From the NCBI GenBank assembly GCA_012960415.1, contig DUBH01000022.1, forward strand, positions 1 through 64,000: DNA of 64,000 nt, written 5' to 3'. This document shows positions 52,162 to 61,549 of the stretch, piece after piece. The notes under the pieces were generated by a model that saw only the letters and a program-made list of their open reading frames with translations, had not been told where the DNA came from and did not search any database. Made by a program: the position numbers and the translations under genes. Position 1 is the first letter of the stretch. Each line of letters begins with the position of its first letter. This stretch comes from Henriciella sp. (GTDB lineage Bacteria > Pseudomonadota > Alphaproteobacteria > Caulobacterales > Hyphomonadaceae).

Positions 52162-53555
52162 CAGGACGGGGGCGAGGCGACGAACTGGACAGGCCAGCTG
52201 TCTTCACTGTCGAACGCCTTGCGAAGCCCACGTTTGTCGCCAGAGATGAAATCGAGGGCGTCCAGCGAACCGAGCTTGACGAACATTTGCCTGATGACTT
52301 CACGGGACCAGTTTGGGCCAAGACATCCATGCGGGCCGTCATGCGGCCCGAAATGGATGTAAAGCCGAGGATCACGGCCCGGGTCGAATACATCCGGCTT
52401 CGGAAAGGCTCTCGGGTCGTGACAGGCTTCGGGGATCATCAGGGAAAGATAGTCACCGCTGCGCACCGGAACGCCGCACAGTTCGACGTCCGTAGACGCG
52501 ATCCGCTTCAGGTGCCCCGTCGGCGACTTCATACGCATGCACTCGTTGATGAAGGCCGTCGCCGCCGGTTGATCCTGCATCAGCAGGCCGACCTCCCTGA
52601 AAGACATACCGGACCGCTTGAGTTGGTGCAGGCATTGCGCGAAGCCATTGCCAACGAGGACGACCATCGTGCCGACAAACTCGAACAGGATCCCGTGAAT
52701 GTTGCGGTCGATATCACCAGGCGGGATGTCCTGCAGAGCTGGCGAGTCCTTTACCTTCAGGAGCTCGGTGATGATCGTTCCCGATGGAGAATCCGCCTCC
52801 ATCCGCACGGCGCGATCAATATGTCTGTCGAGCTGCCTGGCCGCAGAAACGCCGAGGAATTTGAGAAGGCCATTGCGCTGTTCAAAGTTTGCAAACAGGT
52901 GGCCGATCATCAGCTGGGCTGCGCCCATGACGGCGTGAGCTTCCTGACTGATCGGTGTGAGATTGAGCTTTCGCCGCGTCTGAAGCCATTTCAGAAGCTG
53001 GAACACGTGAATAAGCAGGGACGGGTTTCTGGTGCCATAGACACCGAAAGCCCTGGCCGAAACATAATATGTAACCAGCACGCTGAACTCGCGCAGAATG
53101 TCGAACTCCATACGGTCGACAGCCCGCGCCCTGATCTGTTCGATGATCATCGTCGTGACCTGATCGGCGTGGGCGCCTACCCCGAAATCGTCCAGCTTGC
53201 CGGCGTGACGCTGTTCGCCGAAGGCATTCCAGATAAGCCTCCTGCGCTTCTGATACTCCTCGATATCGGAGGTCAGGAAGAATTTTGTATCTGGAATCGA
53301 GCGGTCATAGTGGTGAAGGGCATACCTGTCCGGCTGGCGGAGCGCTTCCACGACCAGTTCATGCCGAGCGGAGTAGATCACGGATTTGGCCGGGTGCTTG
53401 CCGCCTGCCGGTTCATCGTAGCGAATGGCCTTCGGGCCGTCCGGGGCCAGCGTCTGTGCTGCTATGGATGCGATCTGATCCTTGTCACCATCGGGCAGCT
53501 TGCCCGTGACGATTTTCAAACCCGCCTGCGCAGAGCCTGTCTCTTTGGTTGGCAT
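52161..53555 (-). CDS. Cytochrome P450
   Basis: A 464-residue P450 with the ExxR motif in INECMRM and the heme ligand motif HFGPHDGPHGCLGPNW (cysteine near residue 411). The I-helix region EFVGTMVVLVGNG lacks the usual acid-Thr pair, suggesting an unusual oxygen-activation route, perhaps peroxide-driven. It is coupled by TGATG overlap to the DyP peroxidase. A CRP-type site lies about 60-80 bp upstream of the start. Function may involve oxidation of lipids or hydrophobic compounds. Confidence 0.9.
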   Translation of the reverse strand: MPTKETGSAQAGLKIVTGKLPDGDKDQIASIAAQTLAPDGPKAIRYDEPAGGKHPAKSVIYSARHELVVEALRQPDRYALHHYDRSIPDTKFFLTSDIEEYQKRRRLIWNAFGEQRHAGKLDDFGVGAHADQVTTMIIEQIRARAVDRMEFDILREFSVLVTYYVSARAFGVYGTRNPSLLIHVFQLLKWLQTRRKLNLTPISQEAHAVMGAAQLMIGHLFANFEQRNGLLKFLGVSAARQLDRHIDRAVRMEADSPSGTIITELLKVKDSPALQDIPPGDIDRNIHGILFEFVGTMVVLVGNGFAQCLHQLKRSGMSFREVGLLMQDQPAATAFINECMRMKSPTGHLKRIASTDVELCGVPVRSGDYLSLMIPEACHDPRAFPKPDVFDPGRDPRLYIHFGPHDGPHGCLGPNWSREVIRQMFVKLGSLDALDFISGDKRGLRKAFDSEDSWPVQFVASPPS

Positions 53556-53616
53556 GTCCCCTCCGGCCCAGTCTTTTGTTGCGCGCCTCCAGATAGCCTC
53601 TTCAGGCTTCGGGACG

Positions 53617-53634
53617 CCGTGAAGTTCGTCACGG
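53617..53634. promoter_or_regulatory. CRP-type site upstream of the P450-DyP operon
   Basis: CCGTGA-AGTTCG-TCACGG, a perfect 6-bp dyad with GTGA-N6-TCAC core, centred about 70 bp upstream of the P450 start. Confidence 0.75.
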
Positions 53635-53641
53635 TCGGGTA

Positions 53642-56600
53642 TCAGACCGCATCATGAAACCAGGGCACCGCGTCCAGGCGCGTGCTTTCCTGTGCGAACA
53701 GGCTGAGTTCCCCCGCCTTCCGGATGAGCCCCATCTGCTCATTGAAAACGATGGCATCGTCCAGCGCCTGCCGCGCTGCCGCCGTCTTTTCGAGTGTGTC
53801 GCACATGGCCTTGCCAGCAAAGGCTTGGGCCCGTGCCGGTTTGAGGTGGAACGCGCGGGCGAGCTCGTCCGCTTCATGGAACAACGGCCTGGCGGGCGCT
53901 GGCCTGCCAAAGTTCAGGTGAACGCCGCCAAGCGTCAGCAAGGCAACCGCGAGTGCCGCCGGTTCACGGTTCTCACGAGCATAGCGTTCGGCTTTGAGGG
54001 CCGCCTCAAACGCTTCGTCTTCGGCACCCACCGCGCAATGAGCTTCTGCGAGTGCGACGTGCAGGTAAACCCAGTTCATCCGCCCGCCGCGCACTTGGAG
54101 GTTCTGACCCAGACAATCTGAAACGAATTCGACCGCTTGCTCTGCGCGTCCGGTCCGTGTCAGCGCCTGTCCAAGTCCGGCAGCGGTCCGCGGTGCCATG
54201 GCCAGCCGGTCTCGAGACATACACAGGTCATAGCTTCTCCTGAAGGCGGCAAGGCTGCGATCATAATCTCCGGTGGCATGGCAGAGCAGGCCCTCGGCCG
54301 CGAAGATCATGATAGCGGTATATGGAAGCCTCTCTTCATCATATAGCGTCTGCCCATCACGCAGCAGCTCGTGGCCCCGGTCAAAATCACCAAGCTGGGC
54401 GAGACACCAGATATCCATCGCCCTGACGATAACATCCGGACGCCAGCTGAGGCGACGCTTTTCGTCGGTCGAGCGCTGGTCCAGCAGCGCGATCAGCGAG
54501 TCGTGAAGTGCAACTGCCTCGCGGATGTTGCCGCTCGCCTGAGAAGCGCTCGCACTGCAGTAGCGAAGATAGATTGCAAGCGAGGAGCCGGGCTTGTCAG
54601 ACACCGCGCCGTATGCCCTGTCAGCCAGGCTCATCGCTTTCGCCTGAGACGCATTGAGCCAGGCGATGATCGACAGGTGCCCGAGCGCTTGTGCTTCCAG
54701 CAGGGGCTCACCAAGCCCACGGTAAATTGCAGCTGCACGGGTCAGCGGCCCTTCCAGTTCGTGATGCTGGCCGTGCTGGTGAAACGGGTCGAATGTCAGA
54801 AGTGCGAAATCAGCGACATATTTATCCGCTTGCGGACCGATCTGCTCGCAGATCCTGAGTGCGTTCTGGTAGATTGCTGCAATCGCCTCCAGAGAACCTC
54901 GGGCGACTTCGATCAGGCACGCCTTCCAGTAATAGCCGAGCGCGTGTTCCAGCTGCCCTGCCCCTTCCGCATGGCGGGCAAGCCTTTCCACTGGAGCCTC
55001 GAATTCCGTCTGGCTTTCCAGCGCCTGAAGAAGCCGCTCATGAAGACGCCGGCGGTCTGCCTTGAGCATGAAACGCAGGCTGGCATGCCCTACAAGATCA
55101 TGTTCCAGCCTTATCTTCTGCTCTCCATCGCGAACAACAAGGTCTGCGCCAAGGAGTTCTTCCAGAGCCTGGGCATCATCATCTCCTGCACCAAACAAGG
55201 CGCGTTGAAGCGGAGCTTCCAGCCCACCATTCGACACGACGATACAGTCCAGGATATTCAGCGCAGGCTCGCTCAATCGATCGCGCTGGGCCTGCACGGA
55301 TGCCTCGATGCTCGCAGGCAGATCATCGATGCTTATGTCGCCGCGCCCGGCCACGGACCGCAGATAGGCCAGGATGCCGAAGGGCTGCCCATTCGTGCGG
55401 TCGACAATTTCTCGGGCGATATTCTCACGCAGAGGGTGTTCGCGAGGACTGAGTTTTGCGATCAGCGCCAGCGCATCCTGGCGCCCCAGCGGTCCGAGTG
55501 TCAGCATCATCGAACTCAACCTGTCCAGCATGACCCTTCCTTCAGGCCGACTCGTGCACAGGAGTTTGAATGCCTTTCCGCAAAGCTGCTGCCTGAGCCG
55601 CAAGAGGATGTCGAAGGACCGCTGGTCGATCAGGTGGAGGTCCTCGATCATCAGTAAAATCTGCGCGTGAGATGCTTTGCAGATTTCGAACAGTTGCAGA
55701 AAGCTGTCTGCAATTGCAGCAGCCTTGGCTGCCGGTTCCGACCGGCTGTACGCCGGATCGTCGGTTTCGAAGCCCATTACATCAAGGAGCGGCGCAGCAA
55801 TGAGCCCGTTCTCGCGCTGCAGGCCCTGCAGTCGCTCTTGGCTGTCCTGGCGCCTCCCTCGGCCATCCAGCCCCAGAAGCTGCGGTATGAGCTGCGTCAG
55901 CGCCGAGTAGGAAGACAGGCTCAGAAAGTCGAGCCCACGGCTCTGGAGAACGTGCCAGCCGCTCTGGCGAGCCGTCTCGATGACTTCGAGGGCAAGCCGG
56001 CTTTTTCCGATGCCGGACAATCCGATAATGCCTGCGCTTTCACAGGACCGCGCCTCGGAGTCGAGACAGTCACAAAGTGCCCGCAACTCCTTTTCGCGGC
56101 CGGTGAGACCGATGCGGTTCTTCTCCAGCAGGTCTTCGACTGTAAAGCTGGAAGACAGGGCTCTCAACAGGCGTGGCGAAAGCCCGGCGGCGTCCTGATT
56201 TATGTCTTCGAGCTCAAAGGCATCGGACGTCAGCCAACCTCCTGCAAGCGTCGCCACGTCATCGCTGACCAGCGTCTCGCCGGGGGGACAGCACGCCTCG
56301 ATCTTGTGGGTCGCATTCACCGCGTAGCCGGTCGTATCGAACCCGGCCTCCTCGCCCCTCCCGGATCCATGCACGATGACGTTTCCGGCATGGATACCAA
56401 CTCTGAGCCTGACTGCACGCAGGACAGGATCGCCAGCAGCCGCCTCCTCAATGCTCCTGTGCATCTCCCGCGCCGCGAGGCAGGCCTGAAAGGCGTCATT
56501 CTGGGAGGCGATATTCGCCCCGAATACGGCCAGCACCCCATCACCGGGGACCTTGATGACCTTGCCCTTGTACTTGCGCACATCCCGCTTCATGAGCGAG

Positions 56601-56806
56601 ATCGTCCGGTTGACGAGCTTGAAGGACTCTTCGGTGTCCAGTTGCGCCATGATCCTTGTTGAATCGGCGATGTCAGCGAACAGCAAGACGAGGAACCGGC
56701 GAGAGATCAACTCACCGGAATAGTCCGGGAAAGCCCGTCCATCCATTCCCCAACGCCCTTTCGAAGCCCCGTCTTGCAGGAAATCGGCTAGATGGAAATC
56801 TGTCAA
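53642..56806 (-). CDS. Class III adenylate/guanylate cyclase fused to a STAND ATPase
   Basis: A 1054-residue protein. Residues 35-200 form a class III nucleotide cyclase: metal-binding aspartates in LLFADIADST (Asp45) and GDGVLAVFGA (Asp89), and RLRVGIHAGNVIVHGSG. Next comes an ATPase with the P-loop GLSGIGKSRLAL near residue 265 and MIEDLHLIDQRSFDIL. A TPR-like C-terminal half completes it. Such proteins couple a signal sensed by the ATPase/TPR part to cAMP production. A CRP-family gene lies directly upstream on the same strand, an obvious receptor for the product. Confidence 0.9.
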   Translation of the reverse strand: MTDFHLADFLQDGASKGRWGMDGRAFPDYSGELISRRFLVLLFADIADSTRIMAQLDTEESFKLVNRTISLMKRDVRKYKGKVIKVPGDGVLAVFGANIASQNDAFQACLAAREMHRSIEEAAAGDPVLRAVRLRVGIHAGNVIVHGSGRGEEAGFDTTGYAVNATHKIEACCPPGETLVSDDVATLAGGWLTSDAFELEDINQDAAGLSPRLLRALSSSFTVEDLLEKNRIGLTGREKELRALCDCLDSEARSCESAGIIGLSGIGKSRLALEVIETARQSGWHVLQSRGLDFLSLSSYSALTQLIPQLLGLDGRGRRQDSQERLQGLQRENGLIAAPLLDVMGFETDDPAYSRSEPAAKAAAIADSFLQLFEICKASHAQILLMIEDLHLIDQRSFDILLRLRQQLCGKAFKLLCTSRPEGRVMLDRLSSMMLTLGPLGRQDALALIAKLSPREHPLRENIAREIVDRTNGQPFGILAYLRSVAGRGDISIDDLPASIEASVQAQRDRLSEPALNILDCIVVSNGGLEAPLQRALFGAGDDDAQALEELLGADLVVRDGEQKIRLEHDLVGHASLRFMLKADRRRLHERLLQALESQTEFEAPVERLARHAEGAGQLEHALGYYWKACLIEVARGSLEAIAAIYQNALRICEQIGPQADKYVADFALLTFDPFHQHGQHHELEGPLTRAAAIYRGLGEPLLEAQALGHLSIIAWLNASQAKAMSLADRAYGAVSDKPGSSLAIYLRYCSASASQASGNIREAVALHDSLIALLDQRSTDEKRRLSWRPDVIVRAMDIWCLAQLGDFDRGHELLRDGQTLYDEERLPYTAIMIFAAEGLLCHATGDYDRSLAAFRRSYDLCMSRDRLAMAPRTAAGLGQALTRTGRAEQAVEFVSDCLGQNLQVRGGRMNWVYLHVALAEAHCAVGAEDEAFEAALKAERYARENREPAALAVALLTLGGVHLNFGRPAPARPLFHEADELARAFHLKPARAQAFAGKAMCDTLEKTAAARQALDDAIVFNEQMGLIRKAGELSLFAQESTRLDAVPWFHDAV

Positions 56807-56876
56807 TCCACACTGGAAAATATAGCGCGCCGGATTGTCCGGCCTGCCCGATGCTGTCCACCAATCGCAGCTGGTA

Positions 56877-57536
56877 TTACAGAAGCGAGGTTTCGCTGAG
56901 ATAGTCCGGGTCGAGAATGACGATCCGCTCAGGTGTTTTCTCGATCACGCCCTTGGCGACAAGCGCGGACACTTCCCGGGACACATTCTCGCGCTCTGTG
57001 TTCAGACGCCGCGCCATCTCCGAGAGGTTTGGAACGGGCTCGATCATCATTGTTCCGTCGGACTGGCATTGCTGAGCGCCCAACTCGATAAGCTCCTGGC
57101 GAACGCGCTGGCCGATGCTCAGCGACAGGAGGGAGCGCAGCTTGTTGTTGGCGTCCAGCAATCTGTTCGAAAGCTGACGCATCATCCAGATGGCGATGTC
57201 CGGATCGCGTCTGATCAGCTGAAGCATCTCGCTGTTGGAAAGAATGGCGACACGGGTCGGCTCGACAGCAATGACACTCGCCGTTCTGGGACACCCTGTC
57301 AGCGACGCCATCTCACCGAACGTATTTCCGGGGCCGAGAATATTGTGCCAGATTTCCTTGCCTGCCGCCGACAGGTTCATGACCTTCACCTGCCCGGAGA
57401 GAATGAAGAAGACTTCAGAGCTTTCGACTTCGGCCTCAATGATCGTCTGGCCAGTATCAAATTCCCTGAAGCGTCCCAGGTCTTCAAACACCGCTGCATT
57501 GGTTGAACGCGACGACAATTTGCTCGGATCAGTCAT
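56877..57536 (-). CDS. CRP/FNR-family regulator of the island
   Basis: A 219-residue regulator. The cyclic-nucleotide pocket keeps the phosphate-binding Glu75 and Arg84-Thr85 (TFGEMASLTGCPRTASV), where E. coli CRP has Glu72 and Arg82-Ser83, so cAMP binding is plausible. The recognition helix RENVSR at 182-187 preserves the R-E-x-V-x-R contacts of E. coli CRP. Matching GTGA-N6-TCAC sites stand upstream of three operons in this island. The cyclase gene follows 70 bp downstream. I chose the ATG at 57536 over a longer frame to 57617. Confidence 0.9.
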   Translation of the reverse strand: MTDPSKLSSRSTNAAVFEDLGRFREFDTGQTIIEAEVESSEVFFILSGQVKVMNLSAAGKEIWHNILGPGNTFGEMASLTGCPRTASVIAVEPTRVAILSNSEMLQLIRRDPDIAIWMMRQLSNRLLDANNKLRSLLSLSIGQRVRQELIELGAQQCQSDGTMMIEPVPNLSEMARRLNTERENVSREVSALVAKGVIEKTPERIVILDPDYLSETSLL

Positions 57537-57629
57537 GACAGGGACTTTCAGGTTACAGTGAGAGAAGAGGCTGCGCCTGAGCCAAACCTGTGCAGGCGGG
57601 ACGTTCTCAAACGGCAATGATTATCCAGG

Positions 57630-57680
57630 CGAACAGAAAAGAAAAGCGGGAGCCCGCCTTGGAGGAGGGAACGGGCTCCC
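57630..57680 (-). terminator. Intrinsic terminator of the envelope operon
   Basis: A 9-bp perfect stem (GGGAGCCCG at 57648-57656 with CGGGCTCCC at 57672-57680) followed on the minus strand by GCTTTTCTTTTC. It ends the operon running from 61448 to 57717. Confidence 0.85.
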
Positions 57681-57716
57681 GGATCCGCCAGCTTTCAGGG
57701 CGTTCATTTGGGCGGA

Positions 57717-58577
57717 TCAATAGGCATTCCAGTAACGCGTCAGTTCCTGCATCGTCTGGAGCGCGACATTCCAGCCAAGATGCTCTGGCGTCCCAACGGC
57801 AATACCGTCCGCAGACGGCACTGCCTCGACGTTTTCGACGGGAACCTCGCGCTGTTCATATCCGCTTCGCCCAGCTACCCATTCGGTCCTTGTGGCCGCT
57901 TCCGGAAGGCTGGTCTTTCGGCTCCTGAACATGGCGGCGACTTTCCCCGTGCGCACTTCCTTGATGGAGATCATGACGGTGAGCGGCTCGTCCGAGCCCG
58001 CTGTGGGCGCGTAAAGAACTTCGATGAAGAGATCCGCATGCTCGCTCAGGGCATCCATCTCGACTTCCTGATAATCGGAGACCACGATGCCGTCCTCAAC
58101 GGCTTCGGTCCGGTTGTGAGTGAGCCGCATGATGGCATCACGGTCGACGATATCGACCCCCGCATTGATCAATGTGCGGGTTAGGCCGGCGCCGAACTCG
58201 AAACCTGCAAGTTCATTTGGCTGGGGCCGGTCGTCGAAACGGTCCTCGACGTCCAGACGTCGCTGCGTTGCCGTGAAGCCGCCACCGCGCCAGTAGTCGC
58301 GCGTATCGATGTTCCGCGAGGCTGTGTACCACTGGCTCAACTGGTCATCGAGTTTACGATTCCAGAAGATTGCGACCCTCGGCGCGCCGGCCCGGCCATA
58401 CTGCGCCTGGAATGCTGCCTTGATGTCCGCAATCTGGCTCGCATAGCTCGGCCCGGAAGGAACCTCTACGGCCCGGCTACCGATCAGAGGCGCGGGCGCG
58501 TGATCCTGGGCAAGCGCCGGCTGGCAGGCGACGCCAAACGCGCCCACCCCCATCAGAAGGAAATTCCTGACCATCAT
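57717..58577 (-). CDS. Exported protein of the LpoB-YcfL-like operon
   Basis: A 286-residue exported protein with a signal peptide (MMVRNFLLMGVGAFGVACQP; cleavage near ALAQ). No named domain, but the strand-helix pattern with RVAIFWNRKLDDQLSQWYT and LFIEVLYAPTAGSDEPL is reminiscent of CsgG/LpoB-type periplasmic proteins. It is the last gene of the operon and overlaps the YcfL-like stop (TGATG). It probably works with the other envelope proteins in the cell wall or outer membrane. Confidence 0.72.
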   Translation of the reverse strand: MMVRNFLLMGVGAFGVACQPALAQDHAPAPLIGSRAVEVPSGPSYASQIADIKAAFQAQYGRAGAPRVAIFWNRKLDDQLSQWYTASRNIDTRDYWRGGGFTATQRRLDVEDRFDDRPQPNELAGFEFGAGLTRTLINAGVDIVDRDAIMRLTHNRTEAVEDGIVVSDYQEVEMDALSEHADLFIEVLYAPTAGSDEPLTVMISIKEVRTGKVAAMFRSRKTSLPEAATRTEWVAGRSGYEQREVPVENVEAVPSADGIAVGTPEHLGWNVALQTMQELTRYWNAY

Positions 58578-59035
58578 CAGTAAAGCTCCCGCACTTCGAC
58601 GTAGAAGGAATCGGCGGCCGGCTGCACGGATGGACTGGTAAAGGTCTCCGCTCCATTGGCCGGAATGAATATCCGTGTCCAGCCGGTCGGACCGTCGACC
58701 GGTCGCTCCGAGAGATCATACCAGGTCACCCGGGATTCCACGTTCTGCGGATAGTCAGTGAGATTTCGCAGCGTGACCCAGACCTCACGATTGCCAGTGG
58801 CGGTCACAGACTGTCCGGCCCCCTCGACCGCGAGCTTGGTCGACACGTGGGTAGAGCCGTCGGCCCGGCGACGCGTCGACTGTAGGTTTCCATCGATAAT
58901 ATTGACCGTGTTGAGCTGCGGCTTGGCGGTTGCGAAGGCCTGCTGCTGATGCGCCGGAGGCGGCGAGGCCAAAGGCACCGATGTGGTGCAGGCGCAGAGT
59001 GCGGGCGCGGCGATAAGAAGTGCGAAGAGTTTCAT
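58577..59035 (-). CDS. YcfL-like lipoprotein (DUF1425)
   Basis: A 152-residue lipoprotein with the lipobox LCAC at about residue 13-16. The conserved NREVWVTLRNLTDYPQNVES and RVTWYDLSERPVDG match DUF1425 / YcfL. In E. coli ycfL lies beside lpoB, and the same pairing occurs here. AAGGA ribosome-binding site. Likely an outer-membrane-attached periplasmic protein associated with peptidoglycan synthesis. Confidence 0.82.
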   Translation of the reverse strand: MKLFALLIAAPALCACTTSVPLASPPPAHQQQAFATAKPQLNTVNIIDGNLQSTRRRADGSTHVSTKLAVEGAGQSVTATGNREVWVTLRNLTDYPQNVESRVTWYDLSERPVDGPTGWTRIFIPANGAETFTSPSVQPAADSFYVEVRELY

Positions 59036-59046
59036 CGGTTGGTCCT

Positions 59047-60246
59047 TCAGTGTTGTGAGAGAACCCAGACGAGACCGCCACCGCGTCCATCATCGTGGCG
59101 TTTCACAGTCTGAGTCATGTCGGGAAGCGGTTGCTTTGCCTTGTCGAGATAGGAAATCTGCAAAAGGTCGCTGCCGGCGTCCTTGGAGTCATAGGTATAG
59201 ACGTGGATGGTGTCCGGCAGGCCGCTCCAGTAGCGCGTGTCGGCGCGGGGCTTGGCGTTCTGGGCCATGAGAAGCTGAAGGGAGCCGACAACACTCAGGC
59301 CAGCGGCAACATCGCCAAGCGCCGACTCCTGGGTCGAGAATGCCACATCCTCAAAGACAGTGGCCGCCTCAGTCAGCGCGCTTCCGCGCATCACGGCGCC
59401 TTCGCGGAAATTGATCTTTCCTTCCAGGATCCGGTCGACATGACGCCCGCCCCTCGTCGATGCCTGATAGAAAAGGTCTTCCATCGGATAGGCTTCCACC
59501 GGCTGCCCGAGATCCACGGACGCGTACTTGTCCTTGAAGTGCTTGCCCCGCCGGTAGACGAGTTCGGCATGGCCGATGCCGTCGGCGAGTTTGCGCGGCG
59601 ACTTTCCTGTCTCGATAACGACCAGTGTATCGTGTTCGGGCGGAGGTCTCTGGAAGTCCGATCGCAGCTGCGCCAGTTCAGCATAGCGGTCGTTGGCCAG
59701 CGCGCCGCTGCCCGCCTTCTCTGCCGACCAGCCCGCCAGAAACAGCAGGACCGCAAAATCTGACCGGTACTGTTCTTCCTCGGCAAAAGCATCCTGGAGG
59801 CTGCCATTGGCGAAGGCCGCGCGGGCATTGTCATAGTCCCCAAGGCGAAGGTCGAGCATGCCGCGATAGTAATTCGCCATGGCCCGCTCATACGGCTCAC
59901 CCTTGAAGGTCTTGGAGCCTTCCTCGAACCAGACGCTCCGCGCTTTCAGCGCATCTTCCGTCAGCCCGTAGTACTGCATGATATCAAGCAGTGCGCGGTC
60001 TATGGCGCCGGCGGCTTCGTCAAACAGGCCATGTTTCAGCGCGATGCTGGCCAGCTCCATATTGTTGAGGACCGAGTCGCGCTGTCCTCCGGCGACAAGT
60101 TCGTTGAACTGTGGCTGCAGGACAGCTGGCTTGCCCGCAATATACTGCTCGAGCGACTGTTCCTGCGGGATGGCGGGCGAAAAGGCGACCGCGGCCAGCG
60201 CCAGTGCGCTGGCGGCGAGCCGCAAGGGTCTAGCGATAGATGACAT
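59047..60246 (-). CDS. Exported TPR protein (COG3014-like)
   Basis: A 399-residue exported protein with a signal peptide (SSIARPLRLAASALALAAVA). TPR-like helices fill residues 40-190 (YERAMANYYRGMLDLRLGDY, DNARAAFANGSLQDAFAEEE). The C-terminal half has LVVIETGKSPRKLADGIGHA and GSLQLLMAQNAKPRADTRYW, a pattern of COG3014 proteins that cluster with LpoB and YcfL. The start at 60246 overlaps the lpoB-like gene by 17 bp. Confidence 0.78.
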   Translation of the reverse strand: MSSIARPLRLAASALALAAVAFSPAIPQEQSLEQYIAGKPAVLQPQFNELVAGGQRDSVLNNMELASIALKHGLFDEAAGAIDRALLDIMQYYGLTEDALKARSVWFEEGSKTFKGEPYERAMANYYRGMLDLRLGDYDNARAAFANGSLQDAFAEEEQYRSDFAVLLFLAGWSAEKAGSGALANDRYAELAQLRSDFQRPPPEHDTLVVIETGKSPRKLADGIGHAELVYRRGKHFKDKYASVDLGQPVEAYPMEDLFYQASTRGGRHVDRILEGKINFREGAVMRGSALTEAATVFEDVAFSTQESALGDVAAGLSVVGSLQLLMAQNAKPRADTRYWSGLPDTIHVYTYDSKDAGSDLLQISYLDKAKQPLPDMTQTVKRHDDGRGGGLVWVLSQH

Positions 60247-60874
60247 CGTCTTGCGCCGTCTTTCCGAATTCATAGAGACCGGTCCAGACAATCGTGCCCA
60301 GTTCAAGGTCGACCATCTCGAAGGTGATCATGTGAGTGCGCTGCGTCAGGCCGGTCTGGCTCTGCACCGCGTCCAGCGACATGATCCGCCCGCCGAGCAG
60401 GAAGTCACCGCCCGCGGTCGCCTGCGTCGTGCGGATCGTCCCGCCATCGACGACCCCATCGCGTTTCATGGCGCGCTCGGCCTCGATCGTGCCGGTATAG
60501 TCACGCCCGACAAAGATCAGCCGGCCCTGCGCATTGCGGTTGAGCTGGACTTTCAGCCGCTCGGTGATCATGCGCTTGTTCAGGCGCGATGTGCTTTCAT
60601 TGATGAAATCGTCCTGGTCGATGATGACCCGGGGCGGTGTCGGCCGGTCGACCAGAGCGGACGTGACGAGCATGTCGCGCATCATCTGGTCGGTCATGCT
60701 GACAATGTCCTGGCTTTCGATGCCAACGCCCTGCACGGCGCCCGACTGTCGGATGTCATTATAGACTGTGGCGGCTCCTGCGCTGTTCCTCACCGAAGTG
60801 GTATTCGGTGAGGCCGCGCAGCCGGCGACCATCAGTCCCAGGCTCGCGAATGCGATCGTTCGGGCACGAATCAT
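60230..60874 (-). CDS. lpoB: LpoB-like penicillin-binding-protein activator
   Basis: A 214-residue lipoprotein with the lipobox VAGC (cleavage before Cys19), a strong GAGGAGG ribosome-binding site, and the LpoB core: RVIIDQDDFINESTSRLNKR, RLIFVGRDYTGTIEAER, GGDFLLGGRIMSLDAVQSQT, MVDLELGTIVWTGLYEFGK. LpoB anchors in the outer membrane and stimulates the peptidoglycan synthase PBP1b through the wall. Here it is in an island operon under a CRP-type site, so it may be an accessory copy. Confidence 0.9.
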   Translation of the reverse strand: MIRARTIAFASLGLMVAGCAASPNTTSVRNSAGAATVYNDIRQSGAVQGVGIESQDIVSMTDQMMRDMLVTSALVDRPTPPRVIIDQDDFINESTSRLNKRMITERLKVQLNRNAQGRLIFVGRDYTGTIEAERAMKRDGVVDGGTIRTTQATAGGDFLLGGRIMSLDAVQSQTGLTQRTHMITFEMVDLELGTIVWTGLYEFGKTAQDDVIYR

Positions 60875-60908
60875 GGCGTCCTCCTCTGGTTGACTGGCGT
60901 GTTCGGGC

Positions 60909-61448
60909 TCAGGAGACCTTGACGGCGCGCTGTATGGCGGGGCCGTAGGCGGTCTTCAGTTCCGGATAGATTTCCTGCGTGGCCGCAAGAACATCCGCGA
61001 AGTTTTCCCGGTGGGAATGTTCGACGAAAAGAAACAGCGAAAGATCGTTGATTGAGTTGAAGGACAAGTCCGAAGTTTCACGCATGAAAGCTTCACCGCC
61101 GACGCTTTCCAGCGCGATCTTTCGGCCCATGGATTGTCCTGCCGCTCGCCCAAGAAAACCGCCGACGAAGGGCACGTTTTCCGCCAGCCTTTCACCCGCC
61201 ATTCGGCCGGCTGTGCCGCCAATCGAGGCACCGAGTTTCGCGCTAATGGCCTTGTCGACCCACTCCGCAACCACTTCGTCTGACGTGTATGGCGACATGT
61301 ATTTGCCTGAGCTATCCTCAATGGGTTCAGGCGCAACCATCGTCGCGGTCGGGCGAAGGCTGGAAGCCGGCGCGGATGCAGGTGCGTTGGCACATGCTAC
61401 AAGTGCAAACGCACACACACCGGCGATCGCAAGATTTCTGATTATCAT
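60909..61448 (-). CDS. Small lipoprotein, first gene of the envelope operon
   Basis: A 179-residue protein with a lipobox ALVACA (Cys19). After a Pro/Ala/Ser-rich linker it has a glycine-rich segment (ASIGGTAGRMAGERLAENVP, FVGGFLGRAAGQSMGR) and then a helical part. No named family. GAGGA ribosome-binding site. It starts the five-gene operon and has a CRP-type site 102 bp upstream. Confidence 0.75.
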   Translation of the reverse strand: MIIRNLAIAGVCAFALVACANAPASAPASSLRPTATMVAPEPIEDSSGKYMSPYTSDEVVAEWVDKAISAKLGASIGGTAGRMAGERLAENVPFVGGFLGRAAGQSMGRKIALESVGGEAFMRETSDLSFNSINDLSLFLFVEHSHRENFADVLAATQEIYPELKTAYGPAIQRAVKVS

Positions 61449-61549
61449 GGTCCTGTTCCTCTGCTGTAATCCAGAGGAAGCCCATTCAGTCTGCCCTGCA
61501 GCTGCCCCTCTCCGGATGAGTACTGGGTAGCGAATGCGCGGTCCGGACA

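Noticed and set aside
52122..53657. 511-codon plus-strand frame opposite the P450 gene
   Set aside because: The minus strand has unambiguous P450 heme motifs; the plus frame has no domain and is a high-GC shadow.
54371..55657. 428-codon plus-strand frame opposite the cyclase-ATPase gene
   Set aside because: It is antisense to a clear TPR and ATPase region and has no recognisable features.
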